Source: Gari tellinella
Lineage: Eukaryota; Mollusca; Bivalvia; Cardiida; Psammobiidae
Direction: 5' to 3'
DNA: 64,000 nt
Assembly: GCA_922989275.2 (NCBI GenBank)
Contig: OV277866.1
Location: 36,535,246-36,599,245 of the forward strand
Below, one piece after another: positions 22,193-34,857 of the stretch (within the stretch, counting starts at the first letter, position 1; every line of letters begins with the position of its first letter). The notes beneath the pieces were generated by a model. It made no database searches. It saw only the letters and a list, made by a program, of their open reading frames with translations, and had not been told where the DNA came from. Position numbers and translations under genes: made by a program.

Positions 22193-22261
22193 TTCAATCA
22201 GTTCTGGATCCAGATCAGATACCGTTTACACGGTATCTGATCTGGAACCAAACTGATTGCG
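22193..22261. repeat. HP1 palindrome with altered inner stem
   Basis: GATCCAGATCAGATACCG pairs with CGGTATCTGATCTGGAACC around TTTACA. GACGCC has become GATACC on one arm and the other arm carries the matching GGTATC. Confidence 0.75.
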
Positions 22262-22469
22262 ACCGGTGTGGCAGTGCATGGGTTAACAAGTACACAGGTA
22301 TTCACCATGCGGTGATTTATCTATGTCCGAGGGTTTTTTGTGGTAATATAAATTAAGGTAATTTATATGCAATTCAGTCTTAATTAAGTACAATTGTTCA
22401 TCACCCACCCTGATGGGCTCACGGGCTGTGTGAACAGTTGACATTTACATAGGAAAGACGTTATCATTT

Positions 22470-22575
22470 GCCAATTAACGCGTTTGTGCTAAAATAGTGA
22501 CCACTTTCAAACAGTTTTGAGCTTGAACAGGGATCGAACCGCTCGGGGCTGATCGTGCCCAGGGTTGTTTGTCAT
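22470..22575 (-). mobile_element. TA-1 fragment
   Basis: AACGCGTTTGTGCTAAAATA followed by a scrambled HP1 (CAAACAGTTTTGAGCTTG). From 22576 to 23090 nothing is recognised. Confidence 0.35.
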
Positions 22576-23094
22576 TTAGATAAGAATAAATCGTGAGCTA
22601 TTCTTTTTATCTCTTTTTTGTTTAAAAAAGGGTCGTTTCATTTTCTTCTTTGTATTGTATCAAAATTTCATTAAGTGCTGTGTAAAAGGGAAGTAAGGAC
22701 GTATGAAAAGACACCAGTTGCCCTGGCTAAAATGACAATGATGATACGCTTATTTATAATATAACGATCGATGATTTATAGAGATTTCTCAGACAGATAA
22801 AATACATATGCGTCACAGTTAATATAATCACTAGTGCTGATATCACTTTTGCAGTGACGATATCGTTTATATGACGTCACGTCACAATATCTTTCATGAC
22901 GTCACGCGTAAACAGTTAATTTTGTTTTGTTTTTCTCTGTAAAAACGTCATTTAAATGTAAATAATAAATATAATAAGTGCATGTTTTCCATCATGTTAC
23001 CAAATGATTTTATTCTTTACCACATCCATGTAAAGTGAAGTTAACTTATTTCGAAATTTGGTATAACCAAATATTACATTTGTAGTTAAACCTC

Positions 23095-23274
23095 TCTATA
23101 ATGATCAATAAAAAGAAGACTTTGACTGCATAAAAGTCAGGTGGCAGATTAAGCAAAGAGAACGTAAAACAGAAAGCTCCTTATGTTTTACGTTCATTTT
23201 GTTTTAAATAAGCACTCGCCTTAAACACCTGAAAATTAACACAATTTAGTGGCCGTTATAGAGAGGTTTTACTA
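23095..23274 (+). mobile_element. TA-3 element 2
   Basis: Ends GTTAAACCTCTCTATAATGA and GTTATAGAGAGGTTTTACTA. Imperfect HP2 at 23150-23212 (CAGAAAGCTCCTTATG). From 23275 to 23910 nothing is recognised. Confidence 0.6.
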
Positions 23275-23909
23275 TATCATAAAACAAACCTACCCGACCT
23301 CTAATTAGCGTATTCTAAAATGGAATTGTTTTGATGAAAGAAATAACGCGGTCCTGTTGCATCACTATAACTTTTTATCAAACATGCTATACGTTAGGGG
23401 TAGGTGACCCTAACCATACAATACACATTTCTGTTGTATCTTTTGTATAAGTTTTATAAGTATCTTTTTGCACACAGGATATACTTAAATGAGAAAGCTT
23501 AGTTGAACTCTTGTTCTGCCCTGCATGTTGATGTAAATATTCAAAATGGGCGATAGATTAACGTCTTTAACTGTCGACCAAGAAATAAGGAATTATGCAT
23601 CAATTACATTATTGGAACAACTATTAAAATGGCTGTACTGCAATACAATCTATGTACACCAAGTATTCGTACTTGTCTAATGAAGGGCGATTTCAATCAT
23701 GGAGGTGAATATTTGTAGTATTCAACTTACATCAGATAATTTTCTTATATATGCAGATTCTAATATACCCTACAGTACCATATTGCTCAACGACTCTCCA
23801 ATTTCTATTGATACTTTTATGTTCACAACATGTACACATTTCCTGGTTCTGGTTCATTTAGTACGTATATATTTATAATTGAAAGTCTTTCCTTTGTACG
23901 TACAGTGGA

Positions 23910-24075
23910 GAAATATAGGATCTGTCATGATTCGATGTTTAAGACAAGCTGATCTGAAACGAGTCTAGAATTGAAATGTTATTAAGCGAGCCTTGGCGAG
24001 CTTAATAACTTTTCGATTCTAGACGAGTTTGAGATCCACTTGTCTTAAACATTGACGAGTGACAGGTTCTTTTTC
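23910..24075. repeat. Long near-palindrome
   Basis: Arms of about 70 bp: GATGTTTAAGACAAGCTGAT...GTCTAGAATTGAAATG against CTTTTCGATTCTAGACG...CACTTGTCTTAAACATTG, centred near 23992 (AAGCGAGCCTTGGCGAGCTT). Both flanks also pair (ATCTGTCATGATTCG with CGAGTGACAGGTTC). Confidence 0.75.
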
Positions 24076-24255
24076 TCACATTACAAACGATTTAAGCTAT
24101 TTATTTTTAGCAATATGCATTTTTTGGAACCCCGGTGACGTCAAAACGCCGTTATAAATAGTGACGTTATAGTGACGTCATCAAAGTGATCTTACACATG
24201 TTGGAGATAGGAATATTCGTTATCGTTGTTCGCTATAGAAAACAGGGGTAGTTCT

Positions 24256-24499
24256 GTAAGAAAAAAGTTATTCCTCCCAATAAACGTGTTTACGCTAAAA
24301 CTATTTTTTCTATAGCAAACAGTTTGGAACCAGATCAGACACCGGGTAACCCGGAGTCTAATCAGGCACCAAACAGTTTGCCATCCATATAAACTTGAGT
24401 AGCAGAATCGTCCAAAAGGTACACTTTTCTACGTTTTAGTGTTTTGCGTTTGAGTTTCATTTGCGTTTAAACTGGAAAGAAAAACGTATTATTCACTGT
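24256..24499 (-). mobile_element. TA-1 element, diverged, inverted
   Basis: TCCTCCCAATAAACGTGTTT, HP1 at 24318-24382 (CCGGGTAACCCGG), then TTTGCGTTTAAACTGG and an end TTATTCACTGTA. Confidence 0.6.
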
Positions 24500-24683
24500 A
24501 AAACTAACGTTATGTTATAAACTTATGTTTTACGAAAACTAACACACATATGCGTGTTTTGTAATAAAGACAAACATCTTTGTAATATAGAAATTAACAG
24601 AAAGCTCTACATTTCTGTACTATGTTGGACTGTAATGTGATTAAAAGGGATTTTCCTATTGATCACGGCCATTCAACTCTATC

Positions 24684-24895
24684 TTAACCCTTATCCTGCG
24701 GTGATGTCGTCTGCTTCGAAATTGTCGTCTGCAACGTTTGTTAAATTTAGATTTATACATTTTTAAGCACAGAAACCTAAAGAAGAGTGTCAAACAGTTT
24801 TGATCCAGATCAGACACCGCGTTACGTGGTGTCTGATCTGAATCTAAACTGTTTGCAAAAATTAATAAAGTCGCGACCAGCAGGCAAAGGGTTAA
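24684..24895 (+). mobile_element. TTAA-a element with HP1
   Basis: 212 bp from TTAACCCTTATCCTGC to GCAGGCAAAGGGTTAA. HP1 at 24793-24857 has a GACACC/GGTGTC inner stem, another matched change of both arms. Confidence 0.75.
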
Positions 24896-25250
24896 CTGTT
24901 CCAATTTTAGAGGTTAATACAATGCCTGCGGCATAGAGTCTGTATTTAAGACGTTGTTAACATGCTTTCTATAAGGAAAACATCTGTTCAGCTGGTGAAA
25001 TGACATATATATCCTACTGACCCTTTCACAAGGAACGATAAAAAGTGTACATACATGAGGCCCCTTACGAAACAATCGTTCAATTTCTAGGTCGTCTGTT
25101 GTGTAAGGTAGAGTTTTTTGTGCTAATCTGTGAATCCTTTTTCCAATTGCACGTAGTCTCATTATACTAGATTTTGTGTTTAGTATTCTTATGTACTATA
25201 TTGCTACTCTTTGATATGAATTTTCACTGTTTGCATAGAACAAATTACTC

Positions 25251-25466
25251 ACCCTTTCATGATCAAATGTATCGTGAGAGTTGTACCCCTTCACTGGCAT
25301 ACTGTCGTCTGCTATGTACAATGTTATTGCCTGCAATATCGTTTTAAAGTTAGATTTAAGGCAGTATAACTGACTTTATTTCAAAACAAGTGGCAAACAG
25401 TTCTGATCAGGATCAAAACTGTTTGTAAATGCGCTTTTAAATGAAGTCATTGAGAGTGAAAGCATT
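25251..25466 (+). mobile_element. TTAA-a element, core shortened
   Basis: ACCCTTTCATGATC on the left, GAGAGTGAAAGCATTTAA on the right. HP1 at 25394-25429 has lost its inner stem (CAAACAGTTCTGATCAGGATCAAAACTGTTTG in total). Confidence 0.55.
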
Positions 25467-25574
25467 TAAGTACTCTTCACCGGTACAGTGTTTGTAAATG
25501 ACGCATAAATGCGTCACTATGGGCTTATATTATGACGTCACTGTGTATACATGTATGACACTAACGATGTCCTA

Positions 25575-25802
25575 AAGGGCTCAACATACTCAACTCTAGC
25601 GACGAGGAAGAAACTAATTCCAGTCTATACAGTTATGAAAATGTATCAGAAGAAATATTGTCTTGATTCTAGTAGGTGATAACTTAAAGCAGGCTGAAAG
25701 TTAAGCAGAATGCGCCTTAGGGCACATTCTGCTTTACTTTCAACCTGCTTTAAATAGTCACCTATTTTCAAATCTAGAAACAAACTACAGGGCAAAGGGT
25801 TA
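25575..25802 (-). mobile_element. TTAA-c element 4, inverted
   Basis: Ends GGGCAAAGGGTTAA at 25802. HP2 at 25684-25754 (AATGCGCCTTAGGGCACATT). Confidence 0.65.
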
Positions 25803-26119
25803 ACAAACAGTTAAACCTCTGAAGATTACTATGTTTTAGGCAAACACGTGTAGACATTGAACACAGGGCTCCTCATGTAGGAACCCTCTAATCAGGGTTA
25901 CCTGTGCCCTTAAATTATATATCCTACAGACCTGTATATCCAATTAAATTTGGTGAAAATATTAAATTCTTATACAATATAAATGGTAACAAAAAACAAA
26001 GACATTTTTGAATGCCTAACTAGGAGCTTTCTATTGACAGTCCCCTTGCTTTAATCAGTCACTTGTCGTAAACACCTTCTAGTTAACGCAATTAAGTGGT
26101 CGTAACAGAGAGGGTTTAC
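25803..26119. mobile_element. TTAA-b fragment and TA-3 right end
   Basis: 25840-25915 is an HP1 of the GAGGGC class, eroded (GGGCTCCTCATGTAGGAACCC). 26030-26119 is the right half of TA-3 (GGTCGTAACAGAGAGGGTTTACTATA) with half an HP2. From 26120 to 26424 nothing is recognised. Confidence 0.45.
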
Positions 26120-26424
26120 TATACTACTTCAGATATGAAGCAATGCGAGTACCAGTTCAGTCGCGATCAACAGGCGAATGGTTAGGTGTAAGAAATAAAT
26201 TATTCTTTGAGTGGATTTGCAGTACATTAACACATTCATTCGATTAGGACGTTTTTGTTTTTCAATAAGAACAATGACTTAAAAATCAAATTCAAATCAA
26301 ATTAAATCGTGTCATATATCTTTATTTAGCCCAGTTCACAATTTTACATGAATACATGTACCTATTGCACACCTTATTGCAAACACTTATTCTCGTTTAC
26401 TGTTAAAATTATATACAGGAATTG

Positions 26425-26653
26425 TTAACCCATTTGTGCCCGCGATCCCATATATGGGACATAGGCAAACAGTGTAGACTCTGATCAGATGCCGCATTAT
26501 GCGGCGTCTGTTCAGAGTCTTCACTGTTTGCTGATAGGAATTTCAATATAAAACAAAATCAAAATGACAATTTTGACCAGGCATCCCTGTGATAAAAAAT
26601 GGACTAATCCAAAATATAAACATGGGAGAATCCACTGGGTATAAATGGGTTAA
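26425..26653 (+). mobile_element. TTAA-a relative of a widespread bivalve MITE, with HP1
   Basis: 229 bp from TTAACCCATTTGTGCC to GGTATAAATGGGTTAA. HP1 at 26464-26531 (GATGCCGCATTATGCGGCGTC). The flank GGAGAATCCACTGGGTATAA resembles an element I know from dreissenid bivalve sequence. Confidence 0.75.
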
Positions 26654-27077
26654 AACCGCATATGCATGTCTATAATACAGGTATTAACATATTATTTATA
26701 ATCTTTCGTACGGTGAAGATTTGGTTAATCCTTCGTGTTTATATGCAATTTAATGCAATAAAAAATATAAAAAGACAAATCATTAAATGTTGACGCTTTA
26801 TCTTATCTGACTATCAAATAGTGTAGGGCCTGATCAGAATAATTTCGTCTATAATCTATAGTCATTCGAATGTATATATGCACTGAAAGTTTCACACAAG
26901 TTTAAAGTTAACACCGACAACATTTGAATGTACGAGTATACATGTACCATGTTAACATATGGTGACCTACTGAATTATTCACTACTATCTCTCTCAATCT
27001 TGTAAATGGTCCACACCAAACGATTATATTCAGATTTCGTCCCATCAAATTTGACTGCCGAAACACCAGTAGAAGTA

Positions 27078-27362
27078 AACGGTTTGGATCTTGATTAAAT
27101 ATGTAGTTATATATCATCTGACCTGGGTCCAAACTGCTCGAAAATGTAATCAATGTAGCGTTAAAACTCTTTCGCTGCCAATAATCGTGAAATGTTTACC
27201 CCTTCAAAGTTTCATCGTCGTCCGCTTCAGTCTTTTTTGTTTCCAAGATCGTTTCAAAGAAAGATTCAATGTAGTATGACATATAACAAATCGATACGAC
27301 TTTCAAACAATTTGGATCAAGATCAGACGCCGCGTTAGACAAACGCTTTTGGCGTCATTAAC
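27078..27362 (+). mobile_element. HP1 remnant and TTAA-a element cut by a TTAA-c element
   Basis: 27078-27144 is a decayed HP1. TTAA-a starts near 27163 (AAAACTCTTTCGCTGCC) and keeps only the left HP1 arm (GATCAAGATCAGACGCCGCG) before the shared TTAA at 27359. From 26654 to 27077 nothing is recognised. Confidence 0.45.
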
Positions 27363-27609
27363 CCATTACCCTATAGCCTGTTTATAGTTTTGAAAATATG
27401 TGACTACTTAAAGCAGGTTGAAAGTAAAGCAGAATGCGCCATATGGCGCATTCTGCTTTACTTTCAGCCTGCTTTAAGCTTTTACCAGCTAGATTAAGGA
27501 AAGTATTAAATATGACACATATTTATTACGGTTTATATTGGAACTATTTTCTTCAGCGGATGAATAAAATGCAGGTGCTAAAAGTCGCTTCTATAAGGGA
27601 AAGGGTTAA
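27359..27609 (+). mobile_element. TTAA-c element 5
   Basis: 251 bp from TTAACCCATTACCC to GGGAAAGGGTTAA. HP2 at 27408-27479 is perfect through the ATGCGCCATATGGCGCAT centre. Confidence 0.8.
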
Positions 27610-27620
27610 GCGTGAATAGG

Positions 27621-27860
27621 TTAACACATTCAACCCTAGCGACGAGTGTACTCATAATTTACAAACAGTATACCTGTGAGGATTTCACTTGTCATATGCA
27701 AACAGTGTAGACCTTGAAGGAGCCATCTGATCAGGTCCTACACTGTTTGTCATTTTGAAATATATTGCTAAAATAAACCCTAAATAGTAAAAAAATGGAC
27801 TAGACTCATTTTGAAATTGGAACTGTCCATAAAAGTTTCAGTGGTAAGGAGATTGGTTAA
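27621..27860 (-). mobile_element. TTAA-b element
   Basis: 240 bp between TTAA ends. HP1 at about 27697-27752 (AAACAGTGTAGACC...GGTCCTACACTGTTTG) with a reduced inner stem. Confidence 0.65.
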
Positions 27861-28198
27861 GACCATCATTTTTGTTCAATTCAGATACGGTAAGGCAAGT
27901 GATCTTACTTAGTAACCTGTGAAACTGAGACTGTCGCTGATATCAAGGACATCTTGGATTAATTCTATTGTGACTTTATTGCTTCTTTTATCGCGAGGTT
28001 TAACTGGGGAATGGGGTAAAGGGTGAAATCTAACCAGTTCCTTGTATCGTAAATAACAATTTGGATAGGAGATTCAGAAGCAAATGTTCATACACTTTTT
28101 TGTCAGGAGCGAATCTAGGTATACAATGTGAAGGACTGGCGGCGCAAAACAACTTCTGTTTAAACATTTCACTGCTAAAGCCGTTACACCGATATTTG

Positions 28199-28262
28199 CC
28201 AAACGTTTGGATCCTGATTAGCCGCAGCTAATGCGGCGTCTAATCAGGATCCAAACTTTTTG
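28199..28262. repeat. HP1 palindrome
   Basis: CAAACGTTTGGATCCTGATTAG pairs with CTAATCAGGATCCAAACTTTTTG; the TGATTAG/CTAATCA change is present on both arms. From 28263 to 29497 I find no gene or intact repeat. Confidence 0.7.
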
Positions 28263-29497
28263 ATACTTACATCAAATGTTGGCATTTACAAACGCGTAAA
28301 AGTCCAAATTCATGAGTAACAGCAGACTAAGTCTTAACATGTAAGAAAACGACAATAAGGCGACTTAGTTAGACAAGTTACCAGTATTTCGTCTTAATGG
28401 CATTGAAAGGATTAATGTTAGTCCACTCATGGAATTCTAATATTATAAATTGTATTTATCCCTATCAAGTACTGCGGAACTATTTAAAAACAATAGGAAA
28501 TTTCTTTGAGCTCATGCAATGACTTTATAGCATATATAAATATACGAAAATGTTTAAAGTTGTGATCACAAATATAGAGGACAATGGGGCTCGGTTGTAA
28601 AATTAGCTTTTGGCAGATAATCCGCACTAGCTTACTGATAATAACGAACGTCAAACCGTGGTCCTAAATCATATTGAAATTGATGTGCCACAGGACCACA
28701 CAGTCCGGGCCTGGATTCATAAAGTTCAGTTTGACAGGTTTTAAGCCTGATTTTACGACTTGTCTTCTAAAATATGAGCATAGGTGTATTAGCACAATAG
28801 CAGTTGGTGGGTACAGTTTTTACGACCGGCTTGGATAATTATGAAAAGTGATGCCGTGATATCGTTGCCATGCTAAGGAGTCCTATTTCTGGTATATTTA
28901 GTATTTCTTGATATACAAATAAAATGTGTCATCCATTTTTAGGAAAAGGAGCGAACAGGCTGAAACGTGATTAAAGAGCAAGCAATATTTTACACGTTTA
29001 GTATGCCTTATGATGAAACATTTCAATACAAACTGTAGCAAATTCGTTAAAAAGTGTTTTTAATCTTACTAAATACGATTATTTTGTAAGAATACGTCAT
29101 GTTATGTCCATCTTTCTTCTCAGATTATTGGATGTCATCTGTATTCAAATAGGGGCAAATGTGTTAGTAATGTTTAAGATTTACCAAACAAATTACAATA
29201 ATATTAGATAAGAGAAATAGTAGAAAAACAAACGAAACAGGCTGTAATGCGTTTCTTTCTTAAATTGACAAGAATAAGAAAGTAATAAAGCAATTTGCGG
29301 GGTACTATAATGATCATTACATTTTCGATGTACTTTGTTAACAAAAGTTTTGTGAATTCATGTAGTCATTTTTGCTATTTCCATTAAAAATGTGATAGCT
29401 ATTAGACATGTACACATATTATTTTTACAACTATTTTACATTTATTTGCATTTAATTGAAACAAATCTATATTGATAAATGTATGTATCAATTTATT

Positions 29498-29735
29498 GAC
29501 CCTTAGTGACGTTTATACGCGACTTTTAAAACCAGTGTAGCCTTGAAGAGTACACTTGTAAGATGTAAACATTGAAACCGCCGACAAGAGAGCCTACAAG
29601 AGCTATGGGATTAAGGTCTTAACTGTCTGTCATTTGATAGCACATTGTAAAAACTCAACCATAATTATTGAAAATGGATCCTTTTAAACAAGAAACTGGA
29701 GTTGTAAATTTGATTTTTCAGGTTTTAATGAGTTA
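29498..29735 (+). mobile_element. TTAA-b element, decayed
   Basis: GACCCTTAGTGACG on the left, AGTACACTTGTAAGATG block, eroded HP1 (29566-29634), TTCAGGTTTTAATGAGTTAA on the right. From 29736 to 30690 nothing is recognised. Confidence 0.5.
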
Positions 29736-30691
29736 AAGTGACATCGATATATCCATGTCTAAATCATATTCATATGACCATAAATGACCTGTCACCGCCC
29801 ACTACTTAGGCCCCCTCTGAGCGATTTAATTTTCATGTCAGTCAACATTACGTGTAGTAAGAAGTCAGAACATTTATGGCATACCTATGAGTTTTATTTT
29901 ACTATTTGAGTATAAAAAAGACAATTAAGCTCATCTACTAAAGGTCAGTCTAAGTGGTATTCTGAAGCGGTGTTAAGGAGTCACATATATTCAAGTGCAA
30001 ACCCATATTTTATTCGAGTTTTGACACTATTATGATAATTAGTTCGAGCGTTTGCTGTCAATTTTTTTTATCTATAGACAGTAACTTCGGTCATCAAGTG
30101 TTAACCCTTATGCATTCGTTAACCATCAACATAAAATGCCGCTTTTGTCTGTAAAGTTTAGCTTCTGTAGAAAATGTTAAAGAATAAGGCATTTGCTATT
30201 CGATTCAGAAATTAACCAAAGAAGTTCAAATAGTTTTAAATCAAATTCACAGGCTAGGTAGTTTTGCATTTTGATTTGGTAACAAATTATTGCCCACTTT
30301 AGTTTAAACCCATCCATAATCGTTCTATAAAAGGCTACGTCTTGAAAGATAATCTTAAAAAATCTTAGTTTATTCGGTATCTGAAATCAGCTAGACCTGA
30401 AATTAACAACGTTCTAGTAATACACATTGAGAGTTTTTGTCTGGAAAGTCGAAGTTGATGTCCTGTCAGGTCAAAACTTTTAACACTGGAAGAGTAAGAC
30501 AATGAGGTAAAACCACATAAAGAAGTTATAAAAAAATCAAATGTCCAGTCGGTTACCTTTCCGTGGGAAAATTTTGTATAACTCGAAATGAATAATGATT
30601 ATGACAAGAAAGTGAGATATATAGTAAACAATGACTTAACACATAAATGGCTCAAACCCTGTTTGTACCGAGCTAGATTTTACTTACATTT

Positions 30692-30757
30692 GCAAACAGA
30701 TTTTATGCAGATCAGACGCCGATTTACTCGAAATCTGATCTGCATACAAACCGTTTT
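30692..30757. repeat. HP1 palindrome
   Basis: CAAACAGATTTTATGCAGATCAGA pairs with TCTGATCTGCATACAAACCGTTT; the TGCAGATC arm is a private matched variant. From 30758 to 31719 nothing is recognised. Confidence 0.65.
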
Positions 30758-31719
30758 TTACAATCATATAGGTTTTTCTTTAATTGATACAGAGAGTAAA
30801 GTAAAGTTGGTATTATTTAGATGATACCTTTAAAGGTGGCGAGTTTTCAAAAAGATAAGACTTGAAAGGTTCTTTTCTTTCTTGAACGATTTTACGAGTT
30901 TAAGTTATGAAAACAATCAACTGGTTTGATAGTTATATTTTCATTGTTGGTTGGAATATATTCAAATCTTCATATAGGATCCAAACACTTAATCATCAAT
31001 AACTAGAACATTCAGACAAACATGAGTAAACATGATATGTATACGTTTTTAAAGTAAGGAATTTAACCCTAAACTCTATAGATACGCTTTTTGTGGCATT
31101 TAGTTAATTCCTTCTCTTGAAATAGTTAAACTTTATACAGCTACAAATGTACAATATAAGACATATTCTTTTATCCTATCCGATAGAAGCCTAAACAAGA
31201 ATGGTCACTTGTCTATAAAATTAAATGCAAACTATGAGGTAAAGGGTTAAAATGAATGTATTCGACGTTTCGCAGGTGGTTACATACTGCAGGACAGTAA
31301 TTTTAAAACAGTTTCTCCAAACTTAATTTACTCTCGGTCCTGGATTATTTTGTGTCGAAATGTTTTACTGAAATTCTAAATCTAGCTGCCTTTTACTTCA
31401 TAGATTTCTATTCCTTATATAAATATATATAATTATCGTCCTATTCTGATTAGATGAAAGGGGCTTAGTTTCTAAAGCATGACATTTGGCAGTCTATGCA
31501 GATTAAAGTAAGTAAAGAAAAGGGTTATACGATATTTAAAATCGAAATATTGTAAGTTTATTTTCTATTCCCTTTAAAAGTATAAGTGTTATGATAATGT
31601 TACTTATGCAAATAGATGCAGACCTTTGATAAATATGTTTAAAACTTTTCTGATTCAGCCCGTACCTACTCCAGAATTTTTGTAACTCGTACAATACTGA
31701 AAGTATCAGACTAATCCAC

Positions 31720-31972
31720 TTAACACATTACCCCATAAATACGCCTTTTAACGGCTTGAATTTATTTATCCACTGAAGAAATTAGTTCAAAGTTTTACAA
31801 TCATGAAAAGGTATCACGAGAAATAGTCTGTATATTGTAGCAGATGGTAGCTTAAAGCAGGCTGAAAGTAAAGCAGAGTGTGCATTAATGCACATTCTGC
31901 TTTACTTTCCATCTGTTTAAGTGGTCACCTGATTACATAACTAGAAATAGGCTATGGTGAAATGGGTAAATT
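31720..31972 (-). mobile_element. TTAA-c element 6, inverted
   Basis: TTAACACATTACCCC on the left and GGTGAAATGGGTAAA on the right, with the TTAA eroded. HP2 at 31853-31921 (GTGTGCATTAATGCACAT centre). From 31973 to 33001 only a TA-1 trace (32214-32265). Confidence 0.65.
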
Positions 31973-33001
31973 TATAAATTAGTTTAACAAATGCATGTTG
32001 CAAGGTTACAAATTAATAAAAGATCTTATTAAACCTTCTTTCAAGTTATAAAATATATGCTGTTACAAATAGGTGCAAAGACAGACTCACTAAGAATAAA
32101 AGGCTGTAAGTAACGCATATATCAAACGAGTAAACGGTCTAACCCTGAACATACTATATGGTAATAAGACAGACAGTAAGAAACATATGTCCAACATTGT
32201 TAGAGTTACAATTTGGCAAGTAAACGCGTTTGTACTAAAACAATTATTTCCGATGCAAACAACTGATATACATATAATATGAAGGACAACACTGCGTCTG
32301 ACCTGGCACTAACTATTTTACAACTCAGATTAATTTAAATCGTCAACTTTATCAAACCCTTGCATTGTAAACAGACATACATAATGGAAAGCAGGTGGAT
32401 TAGAAAAATGAATTAAAATTGCACAATGAAATGATGAGAAAAACTATACCAACATGATAAAGAATCTGTACATTTGGTTTGAGGGAATTCTGTCATACTT
32501 CTAAGATAGTATATACTTTTATTGTGATTTCATAATTTGCAGAGCATAATTTTGTGTGTGAAATATAAAACTGCGAGTAGTCAAAGTCGTAGGATTGTAC
32601 TGTTTTTATAACTCTATGCAAGACTACTCAAGATGGAATACGACGATAAATCCCAATAAAACTCATGTTTGCTAAAATGTGTTGATTTCAATTGCAAACA
32701 TGTTATAACCAGATAATTTGTCGAGTAACTTGGTCACTATTCAGTATTAATATCGACAGTTTGTTATTTTGATTAAAATACGTCTGTTTTTAAAACCAGA
32801 TAACTATCTGCATTTCATTACACTGTGCTAGTCTAAGTCATGCACTATCTCATTGGTACCATTTACGACATGCCTATCAGTCATGTGTATATCTTATTAC
32901 CAAAAGTGTGATACTATTTTGAAATTAGAAGCATGATTGGCATTAAGTGCGGCTATGAATAACGCCCATATTTAGACATGATGCGGTTCTCATAAAATAC
33001 A

Positions 33002-33175
33002 GGGGCCCATTTCATAAAACTTTGTACGACAAATGCTGTCGTAAGTCAGATAATAAAAGTCTCAATTATTATTTATATCTCCATCTAATCAGGATCTATT
33101 CAGAAATTAAATGTTTTTTTTAAAGTTTTGACTTACGACTTTTTTGTCGTACGAAGTTTTATCGAAACGGACCCC
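33002..33175 (+). mobile_element. GGGGCCC element, short copy
   Basis: 174 bp from GGGGCCCATTTCATAAAAC to GTTTTATCGAAACGGACCCC. TACGACAAATGCTGTCGTA hairpin near the left end. The central hairpin is deleted. From 33176 to 33986 nothing is recognised. Confidence 0.7.
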
Positions 33176-33986
33176 AGAGACGTAACCACATGAGTACAAC
33201 ATCCTTTCATTGTTTCCGGAGCGCAGCTGATTTACTTATCATTTGTCAAGTTTATGGTGAACTTTGATCCATTTAATGCCTCAATATAACGCTAATTCAA
33301 ATTAATTAACAATTCTCACAGGCATGATTTATTATACAATAGGCATGTGAACGTGAGTGAACAGGTACGCTGGTGGATAAATATTTACATTTGGCCTTTA
33401 AATTTGGTGACCTTTTTATAGCTTGTGATAACAACCGCGTCGCGAAAAAAATATCTTTTTGTGGAACAAATTAACCGCCATGTTTAAAATTCAAAAGCTG
33501 GTCTGAATTTGCAATCTCTATCAGTCGTAAATAGCATCATAAATGTGTTTTCTATTATTAACATTGCAGACCTGATCTGATGCCGCGTTTCTAAAGAACC
33601 ATTAAGGATAATATTTTTGATTGTGAATCAGATCATTTTATCTTACACCATTAACCTGCTTATACATTTTATAATTTATTAACGCCTGCATTTAGGGCCA
33701 CAGAAGTGTATACTGCCAAGATTCGCACCAAGAGAAAAACGTGTTATGTATGATTTTGTCTTACTGAATATATATCCACATCTAAGCCATAAGTACATGT
33801 ACCTTATCAACATACCTGCAATTTGCAAACCCGCTCGTCGTCATATTATTTATCAAGTTGTATATTAAACCGAAAACAGTCTATAACCGGTTCGCAAAGA
33901 TTCTTAAGGATCCATCTGATCAGGAGTTTCGATGTTTGCCTACTATGATACTGATGTATCGGTTTAGAGCATATACTGGCTTACCT

Positions 33987-34212
33987 GGGGCCAGTTTTAC
34001 TAAACTACTTAGGCAAATTTTTTGCGTAAGTCAAAATCGTTTTACTCTTATTTTTCGATCATAAACGTTTGCATACAGCAAATAGCCAAATCAGAGGACG
34101 CGCTTAAAGCGCGTCCTCTGATCTGGCTATTTGCTGTTTGTAGCAAGTGATAATAAAAAATATAAATTAAATTACGCAAACATTTTGCGTAAGTAGTTTA
34201 GTAAAACGGGCC
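33987..34212 (+). mobile_element. GGGGCC element carrying an HP1-like core
   Basis: The ends GGGGCCAGTTTTACTAAAC and GTTTAGTAAAACGGGCC are inverted. The centre (34076-34136) is a perfect palindrome with CAGAGGACGCGCTTAAAGCGCGTCCTCTG and CTATTTGCTG arms, not the core found in other GGGGCCC copies. From 34213 to 34857 nothing is recognised. Confidence 0.7.
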
Positions 34213-34857
34213 TCTGGCCCGTACTTATCTCATGGCCAACAATTGACAGTTTTCGTAATACTAAAAAAAAAGAAAAACTACAAAACAACATTTTTAGTTC
34301 AAACTCTTGATCATTGAGTGTACGAGTGTAAAAGAATTACTATCCGATTTACGCTATACGTCTTTGTGTCTGATTTGGATCAAACCATAAAATTCCTGTC
34401 AGCTCGTTCATAGTACAGCATTTGATGAAAGTCCACCAAACTTCCATATACACATGTAATTCACTGGCATCCAAAACACCGTTTGCGTTTGGTTTAATAT
34501 GAAATGAAAGTATTTCAATGGTTTAATTCCCATTTAAATCAAAGCCTGTCATTGACGTCAAGTTTCGAACAGATATAGGCTAGAGCCAATCAATCACAAG
34601 GCCTGTTGTGGCTTATATATCACCGGAAATAACAGATTTGCCATCAATCATTTTCACTGAGGTGGCTATTTCTGGTGTTTGAATTGCTATTTTCGGCAAA
34701 ACATTTGCTACAGTGGAAAGATGCTACATGAATGCATTTTCAATAAATGCGCTTATGCTCAACAGGAATATCCACTGAAAATAGATTGGAGCAACATCAT
34801 CCGTGATTGGAGATATCATAACGTATTCTCTGTTACATAACTATCTGCCCTGCGCCT

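Noticed and set aside
22520..22560. GGTTCGATCCC (minus strand), a tRNA B-box look-alike
   Set aside because: It sits in a scrambled HP1 palindrome and no acceptor stem, anticodon arm or A-box can be drawn.
24914..25162. 82-codon minus-strand ORF
   Set aside because: Plausible composition but no recognisable motif, and it abuts TTAA-a elements on both sides.
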